A stretch of 6,893 nt of DNA from Candidatus Omnitrophota bacterium (GTDB taxonomy: Bacteria; Ratteibacteria; UBA8468; B48-G9; DTJG01). The stretch covers positions 1-6,893 of the forward strand of contig JAMWBX010000069.1 of the NCBI GenBank assembly GCA_023818725.1. The letters run 5' to 3'. The notes beneath the pieces were generated by a model. It saw nothing but the letters and a program-made list of their open reading frames with translations, was not told where the DNA came from and did no database searches. Each line of letters opens with the position of its first letter. Positions within the stretch are counted from its first letter, which is position 1. The position numbers were made by a program, and so were the translations under genes. Of this stretch, positions 1 to 6,060 are shown in pieces.

Positions 1-946
1 TTTTCAATGTATGGTCAAACTGTTTTATCAGATTGCCTTGGTGAACTATCTCTCCTTTGTTGTTTATGCTTGCTGTACCTGATATCAGTATGTGTCTGCG
101 GTCACTGTAATGTATCACAGTTCCTCTTTCAAAGGTTACTCCGTAGACATAAGTGGGACTTATGTATTCAGGAGCCACAAGAAACTGCACCTGTTTTTGT
201 ACAATCCTGGAAACTGAATAAGCATCCATTGAAATTTTTGCCCTGACATCCGTGGATGCTCCTTCAACACCGGTACTTGCAACAAAATGCGTTTCGCTCG
301 TCAGCCCGTTTTCAGCAAAAAATTTTTTTCTGGCTTCCACAAACTCTCTGTAATTGTGATCTATATCCTGAACAAAAAACCAGGTGCGGATAAGGTTTTC
401 TGAAAGCCTCATTTTTCTTTTTTCGCAAATATTTTTGTATTTCAAAAGAACGCCTTCTGTCTGCTGATAAACGGTTTTCCATTCAGGACAGGCAATGTTG
501 GTATCCCAGAAATGAATCGTTTTGCGCCTTGCTAAACCATTATCGTTAAAATTCAACGAGCCGTCATCAAAGATATGATACGCCCACATCGCAATTTTTG
601 CATCAGGTCCAGGGGGTTGAGAAATAATAGAAGTTGCACAATTATTCTGCGCTTCGTTTAAAAAAGAATGAGTTTTAATGTACTGATGTTGATTTGCGAG
701 ATCGCTAAAGGAAAACCTTCTGAAAACACAGGAATCCAACTTAAGATTCAATTTCTCAAGAAGTTTTTTATAGGACTCCTGAATCCATTCAATCTGGTTT
801 GAAATGCAGTCATATTTTTCTGGAACAATTGTAATATGATACTCGTTAACTCCGCTCCTGCCGCAAAAACCAGAATAAGCGACAGATACTTTCGCGCCAG
901 AAGATTGAAACGCATTTTTAACAACTAACCCAACTTTCTCATTCAT
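1..946 (-). CDS. FkbO/Hyg5 chorismatase-like protein of the RidA/YjgF superfamily (C-terminus beyond window)
   Basis: An open frame of 315 codons runs from the ATG at 946 off the left edge without a stop. The visible protein resembles the chorismatase group (FkbO, Hyg5, XanB2-type), enzymes that split chorismate to hydroxylated benzoates or dihydroxycyclohexadienoates and carry a RidA-like C-terminal half. Landmarks seen: an N-terminal segment with SGFCGRSGVNEYH (25-37) and RRFSFSDLANQ (76-86); a QPPGPDAKIAMWAY stretch (110-123); RTWFFVQDID followed by YREFVEARKKFF (187-210); VASTGVEG (222-229, compare the family's P/A-A-S/A-T-G-I); YVYG (266-269); and ISGTASI plus HQGN (288-305), which corresponds to the ISATAGI/HHGD region of FkbO. 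There is no signal peptide, so it is probably cytosolic. The start overlaps the upstream PPC gene by 8 nt (ATGAATGA), with a weak GGTGA just upstream. The catalytic C-terminal part is off the window, so whether it acts on chorismate or is a related Rid-type protein cannot be decided. Superfamily membership is fairly secure, the reaction is not. Confidence 0.68.
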   Translation of the reverse strand, partial: MNEKVGLVVKNAFQSSGAKVSVAYSGFCGRSGVNEYHITIVPEKYDCISNQIEWIQESYKKLLEKLNLKLDSCVFRRFSFSDLANQHQYIKTHSFLNEAQNNCATSIISQPPGPDAKIAMWAYHIFDDGSLNFNDNGLARRKTIHFWDTNIACPEWKTVYQQTEGVLLKYKNICEKRKMRLSENLIRTWFFVQDIDHNYREFVEARKKFFAENGLTSETHFVASTGVEGASTDVRAKISMDAYSVSRIVQKQVQFLVAPEYISPTYVYGVTFERGTVIHYSDRRHILISGTASINNKGEIVHQGNLIKQFDHTLK

Positions 947-3101
947 TTTTCACCACTTCAACAGGTATCGCAGGCAAAAATCCTGCTGGAGTTTTTTTTC
1001 TGCCCTGCTTCTGAGCCACTTCCTCAAAAACCTCTATAATCAGGTTGTCTCTATAACCTGAAAGTTTTTTATCAGCGCTTAATGTAAGAATGTATTTTCC
1101 TGCTTCAAAACTAACATCAGCAATTTTTATTCCATCAGGCGGGTTATTCAATTCAAAACTTAAAGACATTGATGATCCCGGATTAAACCATTTTTCTACC
1201 TCGCAGGTTATTATGGCAGAGCCGCCTGCTGGAATTTTCACGCCACCCTGCTGTTGTATACTGGTTTTTAACTGCCTGAATCCTGTTCGCTTCACATAAA
1301 CAACCAGGTATTTTGATGGAACCAGATGAAAGTAAGCGAATGCCTGCATCTTTTCTTCAGCCGCTTTCGCGGTACGAATCGCTTCCTTTCCGTCAATCTT
1401 ACTGACACCCTCAATCTCTAAGGTTAAGTTTTGTTCGGCATAGCTGTAAGGTACCTTCAAGGTCATTCGAACACTGTCTCTTCCAGCAGGGATTCTTGCG
1501 CCATCAAGAACAACACCATCAGGACAATTTTTGATACTCAGTTCTATATCCTGGTCCCATCCGTCCTTTTTGACAGCAAAAACCTTTATCACCGCATTGC
1601 CATCAGCGGGTGCATTTATTCGAGAGGGGCTTACGATCAGATTAAAATCATGTAATGGCTTGCTTACACGCAAGAAATAGTAGTATGAATCGCCACCTTG
1701 ACCCTGCGCATCAATAATGTCCAGTGTATAGTTTCCAGTGTATGGAAGTTTAGCCATCAGATATGAATCCGCATAATGGGTTAAAAGCCCGTTTTCAACA
1801 TCCTGTTTTGCATCGTCATTCCACTGGATAATTTGTCCCATTTGATTTTTCAGCTTTATAAGGGAATCTATGGGAGAACCGATTCTTCTTCCAAAAACCT
1901 CAACAACAATCGTATCTCCCTGCCTGCCAAAAAAGCGATAGGTGTCAATATCTCTTTGAAAATCTATGCAACCCTTTATCAATACAGGAATTGAAATTGA
2001 CTGCGCAAAAGGTAAGTTCTGCTCGGTTTCCTTAAATTTTGGAAGATTTCTTACATTCTCAGGCAACTGTGAAAGCTTTTCATCCAGTCCATAAACAGGA
2101 TTGATTAGATGCGGGAAAAGAGTTCCGGCTTCCTGTTTTTCCATCACATATATGCGATAGACAAAGTCCTCTCTTCCTCTGTATATGGAATCCCTGATTT
2201 CCAGAAAGTATATGCCTGTTTCAGGAACTTTAAACTCTATCACAGGATCGGGCTGAAAATAATAGTCATCAGCATATGCAACCTCCTTCCACTTTTCATC
2301 ATAAAGAGCAATAACCGACTGAAACCATCCAGGGACCCCATCTGCAAGGTATGGAACCAGTTTTCTTGCCTGGCCAATAATAAAGATTTCCTTGCCCTTT
2401 TCAAGACGAAGAGTGAATCTATTTACCTTGCCCGGCATTATTCTTCCGTTTAACACACAAGGAATTTGAAGTATTTCAGTTTCCCTGTCAATATTTTCGT
2501 TTTCATACCTGCGCTGATTATATGTGCAGCAAAATTCCGGATATTTACCAATCTGAAAAATGACTGGATTTGTTAATCCTGCGGGTGTTTTAAGCCATAG
2601 TTCATAATCACCAGGCGCAACATCGGTTCCTATTGTAATCTGCAGTTGCAGTTCTTCAGCCATCGGCGGTTTTGGCTTGTTTTCTCGATTAAGATACTTT
2701 TCATAAATCAGAGAAAGTTGTTTTGGGGTTTTGCTCTCAAGATCTCTTAATTCAGGAATATCCGGTAGTTTTACCAGTTTCTCTGTTTCTGTTCTTGTAT
2801 CTTCTGAGATTTTTTTGCCCGCTCGCTTATCCCTGATTTCTTGAAGCTTTCGTCTTAATTCTTCTAATTGCAATGGGTTTAATGGACCTGAAGGTCCCTG
2901 ATAATCAATAACTTTAGCGCTTATTCCACCTGTTGAAAAATATACAGAATTTGCTCCTTTTAGATTCTGTCCTCCGATGATTACTGAAAAAGTGGTTCCT
3001 GCCTGTCCGCCAGCCGGATACACATAACCAATGTATGGCTGATTGACCTGCGAAAAACCGCAGCAGGAAAATATCAGAAGCACCAGAATTAATATCTTCA
3101 T
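939..3101 (-). CDS. Exported PPC-domain protein with IPT/TIG-like N-terminus (720 aa)
   Basis: This is a secreted beta-sandwich protein of the type that accompanies DUF1501 and DUF1549/DUF1553 genes in planctomycete-like bacteria; its role is unknown, probably binding or scaffolding at the cell surface or in the periplasm. The signal peptide is residues 1-17, ending near CCGFS-QVN; the two Cys at 13-14 leave a lipoprotein possible, although Phe at -2 is a poor lipobox. Residues 23-68 form an IPT/TIG-like start (YVYPAGGQAGTTFSVIIGGQ). Residues 72-148 are a charged, Lys/Glu-rich, probably helical insert, and the strand pattern resumes at 150-185. Two PPC domains follow, about 212-320 and 365-480. 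The second has the classic DIDTYRFFGRQGD, EVFGRRIGSPID, NDD and TGNYTLDIID motifs. Two further Ig-like segments occupy about 485-565 and 590-692. There is no catalytic motif. The start overlaps the DUF1501 stop by one base (TAATG), indicating translational coupling, and the end overlaps the next gene by 8 nt. Confidence 0.85.
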   Translation of the reverse strand: MKILILVLLIFSCCGFSQVNQPYIGYVYPAGGQAGTTFSVIIGGQNLKGANSVYFSTGGISAKVIDYQGPSGPLNPLQLEELRRKLQEIRDKRAGKKISEDTRTETEKLVKLPDIPELRDLESKTPKQLSLIYEKYLNRENKPKPPMAEELQLQITIGTDVAPGDYELWLKTPAGLTNPVIFQIGKYPEFCCTYNQRRYENENIDRETEILQIPCVLNGRIMPGKVNRFTLRLEKGKEIFIIGQARKLVPYLADGVPGWFQSVIALYDEKWKEVAYADDYYFQPDPVIEFKVPETGIYFLEIRDSIYRGREDFVYRIYVMEKQEAGTLFPHLINPVYGLDEKLSQLPENVRNLPKFKETEQNLPFAQSISIPVLIKGCIDFQRDIDTYRFFGRQGDTIVVEVFGRRIGSPIDSLIKLKNQMGQIIQWNDDAKQDVENGLLTHYADSYLMAKLPYTGNYTLDIIDAQGQGGDSYYYFLRVSKPLHDFNLIVSPSRINAPADGNAVIKVFAVKKDGWDQDIELSIKNCPDGVVLDGARIPAGRDSVRMTLKVPYSYAEQNLTLEIEGVSKIDGKEAIRTAKAAEEKMQAFAYFHLVPSKYLVVYVKRTGFRQLKTSIQQQGGVKIPAGGSAIITCEVEKWFNPGSSMSLSFELNNPPDGIKIADVSFEAGKYILTLSADKKLSGYRDNLIIEVFEEVAQKQGRKKTPAGFLPAIPVEVVKNE

Positions 3102-4387
3102 TATTTTAGTCCCATAATTTCTATCAGTTCACCCTGACCAGAATATCCCTCGGGATATGGCAACACCTTTACATCGATTCCCCTGTCATTTGGAAGATTT
3201 TCATCAGGATCAATCCCAATCAGTTTCAGAATACTTCTGAGCAAATCCTCAGGATACACAGGTCTTTGCGCCACATATTCGCCTTTATCATCAGAAGCGC
3301 CAACAACAAATCCACCCTTAAACCCGCCTCCTGCCACCAGCACAGAAAAACAATGCCCCCAGTGGTTTCTTCCACCATTCCATGGTGGTTCCCACTGTAT
3401 CTTCGGAGTCCTTCCAAATTCTCCGCTGCACCATATAATCGTTGTTTCAAGCAAATTCCGTTTTTCAAGATCTTCAATAAGCGCTGATAAACCCTGGTCA
3501 AATTCAGACAGTTTCCTTTGCATTGTCTGAAAATGTTGTTTATGAGTGTCCCAGCCCGGATAATTTATTGTGATATACGGCACACCTTTTTCCACAAGCC
3601 TTCTTGCAACAAGGCATGTCTGACCAAACCAGTTCCTGCCATATCTATTTCTAACTTCATCCGGTTCCTCTGAAAGGTCAAAAACCTTTCTTGTTTCTCC
3701 AAGAATCATTTCATACGCCTCGTTTTGTGCCTGATCAAAAAGAACAAAATCAGGATAGTCCGGCATTAATCTGCCAAGGTTATCAAGATTACCAAGAAGC
3801 TCGCGACGCCTTTGTTGCTGCTGCTGGGTTATTCCTTCGGCAACAATACCTTCAACCGCAAATACTGGACGGCCTGGATCTCCGCCTGTAACAAACGGCT
3901 TGTACAATGGACCCAGAAATCCCTCTTCTGAAAACCTTCCCTGCGATTGGGTAAGAACAATATAAGGTGGAATTTTTCCAGCATATGTCTTTCCTTTAAA
4001 AGCGCAAACTATGGCCCCCAGAGACGGATAAACAAGCCCGGTGCCTGGCTTATGTCCTGTCTGCATATAATATGCTGCTGACTCATGTCCATTAATGCCA
4101 TGAGTCATACTCCTGATTATCGAATACTTATCCGCAATCTTTGCCAGCATTGGCAAAGATGCGTTTATCTCTATTCCAGGGACATTCGTCGGTATTGCTT
4201 TGTCCAACTGCCCACAATAGTCATATCCGGCAGCTGGCTTTGGGTCAAAGGTATCATTCTGAGATGGGCCGCCCCACATCCATATCTGAATAACTGATTT
4301 TGCTTTTGTTTTCTGTAAAGAATCACCTGCTGCCAGAGTCATCGCGGCTGCGCAAAAAATTGACACTAAGACTATTCTGCTTTTCAT
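3101..4387 (-). CDS. DUF1501 family exported protein (alkaline phosphatase/sulfatase-like fold), 428 aa
   Basis: This is a full-length DUF1501 protein, a family of the alkaline-phosphatase/arylsulfatase superfamily with unknown substrates, abundant in Planctomycetes and Verrucomicrobia. Family motifs appear in order: IWMWGGPSQNDTFDPKP (35-51), a His-rich THGINGHESAAYYMQTGH (95-112), EGFLGPLYKPF (155-165), RYGRNWFGQTCLVARRLVEKGVPY (248-271), YPGWDTH (276-282), WCSGEFGRTPKI (319-330), GGRNHWGHCFSVLVAGGG (338-355), RPVYPEDL (375-382) and the C-terminal GIDP (391-394). The candidate metal ligands of the fold (Asp45, His97/His101, Asp280, His282, Glu323, His342/His345) are all present, so the protein looks active. 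Residues 1-20 are a Sec-type signal peptide (MKSRIVLVSIFCAAAMTLAA) without the twin arginine usual in the family. A Q5R3 run lies at 188-195. The ATG is preceded by a clear GAGGGA Shine-Dalgarno and lies 7 nt after the DUF1549/DUF1553 stop, so it belongs to the same operon. Confidence 0.93.
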   Translation of the reverse strand: MKSRIVLVSIFCAAAMTLAAGDSLQKTKAKSVIQIWMWGGPSQNDTFDPKPAAGYDYCGQLDKAIPTNVPGIEINASLPMLAKIADKYSIIRSMTHGINGHESAAYYMQTGHKPGTGLVYPSLGAIVCAFKGKTYAGKIPPYIVLTQSQGRFSEEGFLGPLYKPFVTGGDPGRPVFAVEGIVAEGITQQQQQRRRELLGNLDNLGRLMPDYPDFVLFDQAQNEAYEMILGETRKVFDLSEEPDEVRNRYGRNWFGQTCLVARRLVEKGVPYITINYPGWDTHKQHFQTMQRKLSEFDQGLSALIEDLEKRNLLETTIIWCSGEFGRTPKIQWEPPWNGGRNHWGHCFSVLVAGGGFKGGFVVGASDDKGEYVAQRPVYPEDLLRSILKLIGIDPDENLPNDRGIDVKVLPYPEGYSGQGELIEIMGLK

Positions 4388-4390
4388 TTT

Positions 4391-4396
4391 TCCCTC
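4391..4396 (-). promoter_or_regulatory. Shine-Dalgarno site of the DUF1501 gene
   Basis: GAGGGA on the minus strand lies 3 nt before the ATG at 4387 and overlaps the TGA stop of the upstream gene (4397-4395). This is the only strong Shine-Dalgarno in the window. Its overlap with the preceding stop codon suggests that terminating ribosomes feed this start. Confidence 0.7.
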
Positions 4397-5996
4397 AGTG
4401 TTTAAAGATAAATTCCTTGCTATTTATCAAAGCCCAGGCAATGTCGCCGGCCACCTGATAAGGTTGAACACCTGATGTACTAAAGTATTCTTCCATAACA
4501 GAAATCTCCTCGTCTGTTGCTGGCCTGGAAAGAAGAATTTTATAAATAGTGTCGATACTTTCCTTTTTACCTCTCCACAATTGAGATATGGCCTTTCTCA
4601 GTTCAGAACTTGAAGAAATACGCCGCTGGATATCAGAGGAATTCAGCATATAAAGACGCTGTTTGTCTGTTGGTTTGCTGGAACGTTCCGTTACAAGGCC
4701 TGTGTCTCTTGATGGTCTGCCAAATGTTATGAGAAAAGAACTGGTGATACTTCCGTCAGCAAGTCCTATGTTTCTGTTTTCCCTCGGGATATAGGTATAA
4801 GGCTCAGGAATCTGACTGACATACTCTTCTCCTTTTCCACCAATATAACAAAGAGCATCAAGAAGAACCTCTGCCTCCATCTGCCTCACCTTATAAAAGG
4901 CAAACTGAATCTCAGAATTTTTTGTGTCCCGCGTCGGTATTGAAGATTGCTGATATGTGCGGGAATTAAGAATTATCCTGATCAGATGCTTCAGGTCATA
5001 GCCTGATTTTATAAGTTCGTCTTCCAGCAAAACAAGTAAGTCTTTTCCTGGGGTATCCCTTCCATATGTATCATCAACCGGTTCAATAATGCCCTGGCCC
5101 ATAATCCATGCCCAGATACGATTTACGATATTTCTGTTGAACCATTTGTTTTCAGGCGAAATAAGCCAGTTCGCAAAAACAATTCTCGGGTCTTCTTCAG
5201 GAAAAATTTCCACACTTTTTCCATCAATAAAAGCCGTCCTGATTTTTTTCGCGGGTTCAGGATTCAGATACACTATTTCTTCTTTCCATTCCATTGTTTT
5301 TTTGTATGCGACGCGGGAAAAAAATAATGCGAGATTCTCCCTTTGATCCTGCGGAAGTTTTTCAAAATCAATGCCCATAAATGTCTGGCAAACCGCCTTT
5401 GCTATGGATTGGGGACTTCTGCCCTGAATTGCCCTGTAGAAGTTTACCGGCGGAACACGAAAGTTGCTTCCGCTTGAAGTAAGAAGTTGCCTTGCAAACC
5501 TGTCATAGGGCATATTTTCTCTTATTTTCTCGTATATCCATCTGTGATAAGCCTGGACAGCGTTTGGCCAGAGATTTATTGGATACTCGGATTTTACTCT
5601 GAGTATATCGCACCATTTCATAGACCAGTAAAGCGCAAAATCGTCCTTTTCAAGAAGATTGTCTATCAATGTTTTTCTTTTGTTTGGTTTCTTGTCCTTT
5701 ATAAAATCGTCTATTTCCTGAAGTGTCGGTAGCCTTCCTGCAGCATCGAGATAAACTCTTCTGATAAAAACATAATCAGAACAGGGATTTCTCATCTTTG
5801 CGTTGTACTTATTAAGAATTTCATTTATCCGGGCATCAATGATATTTTCTGCAATTGTCCAGTTTTCGTCTTCATAGGGTTTTATTGCAGAACTGCCTGG
5901 CTGAATGAAACAGAAAATAGCAAATACAAATATCAAAAGCCACAGTCTTTTGTCCATTTGTTTAAGTATATCATAATGTGCGCCCTGATTCATCAT
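4395..5996 (-). CDS. DUF1549/DUF1553 (PSD1-type) exported protein, compact variant without the CxxCH and CxC motifs, 533 aa
   Basis: This is the first gene of the operon; the family's biochemical role is unknown. DUF1549 spans about residues 50-228: IDARINEIL (53-61), FIRRVYLDAAGRLPTLQEIDDFI (77-99), YWSMKWCDILR (123-133) and MPYDRFARQLL (162-172). DUF1553 spans about 268-525: DPRIVFANWLISPENKWFNRNIVNRIWAWIMGQGIIEPVDD (269-309), GYDLKHLIRIILNSRTYQ (332-349), FGRPSRDT...ERSSKP (425-442) and LLSRPATDEE (488-497). There is no N-terminal planctomycete cytochrome c (PSCyt) domain, and at 533 residues it is well below the usual 700-1100. The segment that normally reads F-L-G-x5-CAQCH...AAFF is FMGIDFEKLPQDQRENLALFF (206-226) with no Cys, and the usual CECERS is GLVTERS. 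The signal peptide is about residues 17-37 (hydrophobic LWLLIFVFAIFCFIQPGSSA). The start is uncertain: Met1 (5996) gives a 14-residue polar extension, whereas Met14 (5957) gives the canonical MDKR-hydrophobic signal. Neither has a Shine-Dalgarno. Confidence 0.9.
   Translation of the reverse strand: MMNQGAHYDILKQMDKRLWLLIFVFAIFCFIQPGSSAIKPYEDENWTIAENIIDARINEILNKYNAKMRNPCSDYVFIRRVYLDAAGRLPTLQEIDDFIKDKKPNKRKTLIDNLLEKDDFALYWSMKWCDILRVKSEYPINLWPNAVQAYHRWIYEKIRENMPYDRFARQLLTSSGSNFRVPPVNFYRAIQGRSPQSIAKAVCQTFMGIDFEKLPQDQRENLALFFSRVAYKKTMEWKEEIVYLNPEPAKKIRTAFIDGKSVEIFPEEDPRIVFANWLISPENKWFNRNIVNRIWAWIMGQGIIEPVDDTYGRDTPGKDLLVLLEDELIKSGYDLKHLIRIILNSRTYQQSSIPTRDTKNSEIQFAFYKVRQMEAEVLLDALCYIGGKGEEYVSQIPEPYTYIPRENRNIGLADGSITSSFLITFGRPSRDTGLVTERSSKPTDKQRLYMLNSSDIQRRISSSSELRKAISQLWRGKKESIDTIYKILLSRPATDEEISVMEEYFSTSGVQPYQVAGDIAWALINSKEFIFKH
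5965..5973 (-). promoter_or_regulatory. Possible extended -10 element for the minus-strand operon (leaderless start at Met14)
   Basis: The minus strand reads TGATATACT, an extended -10 (TGn + TATACT, one mismatch from TATAAT), ending 7 nt before the internal ATG at 5957. That spacing would place transcription initiation on or next to the ATG, giving a leaderless message that starts the protein as MDKR with a normal signal peptide. There is no recognisable -35 and the box lies inside the longer open frame, so this is tentative. Confidence 0.3.
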
Positions 5997-6060
5997 AATT
6001 TTGACGGCGGGCTTATTTTTCAGTTTAGGTGGTATAATATTCTGAACAATAAGCCAGAAA
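5997..6060. promoter_or_regulatory. Divergent intergenic region between the minus-strand operon and the DUF362 gene
   Basis: These 64 bp separate the two divergent starts (103 bp if the operon starts at 5957) and must hold the promoters of both units. The region is AT-rich in its middle. It contains TGGTATAAT on the plus strand, and TATTAT on the minus strand within the same bases (6034-6039). No inverted repeat long enough to call an operator and no riboswitch-like fold was recognised. Confidence 0.6.
6030..6038 (+). promoter_or_regulatory. Extended -10 promoter of the DUF362 gene
   Basis: TGGTATAAT is a perfect -10 hexamer (6033-6038) with the TGn extension. It predicts a start of transcription near 6044-6046, about 16 nt before the ATG at 6061. 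No good -35 lies at 16-18 bp spacing, as is common for extended -10 promoters. The short leader carries no Shine-Dalgarno. Confidence 0.5.

Noticed and set aside
7..246. Plus-strand open frame of 79 codons
   Set aside because: It lies opposite the chorismatase-like gene, whose minus-strand frame is open throughout and carries family motifs; the plus translation is Cys/Leu-rich and resembles nothing.
939..946. Overlap ATGAATGA as a sign of a sequencing error or gene fusion
   Set aside because: Both frames are intact on either side and an 8-nt overlap is ordinary for coupled genes.
1090..2453. Plus-strand open frames at 1090-1299, 1431-1655 and 2109-2453
   Set aside because: All lie antisense to the PPC-domain gene, with no Shine-Dalgarno and no recognisable protein; they are shadows of the coding strand.
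3812..3826. CAG/CAA repeat encoding five glutamines in the DUF1501 protein
   Set aside because: It is too short and mixed in codons to be a variable microsatellite; it sits in a linker-like helix and is probably neutral.
3226..4297. Open frames at 3226-3501 (minus), 3266-3487, 3691-3891 and 4085-4297 (plus)
   Set aside because: They overlap the well-supported DUF1501 gene in other frames, and their translations show no family features.
5089..5732. Plus-strand open frames at 5089-5346 and 5487-5732, the latter hydrophobic
   Set aside because: They are antisense to conserved DUF1549/DUF1553 motifs; the hydrophobic look is an artefact of the complementary codons.
6001..6006. TTGACG as a -35 box for the TATAAT at 6033
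   Set aside because: The spacing is 26 bp, too long for a standard 16-18 bp spacer; the TGn extension explains the -10 better.
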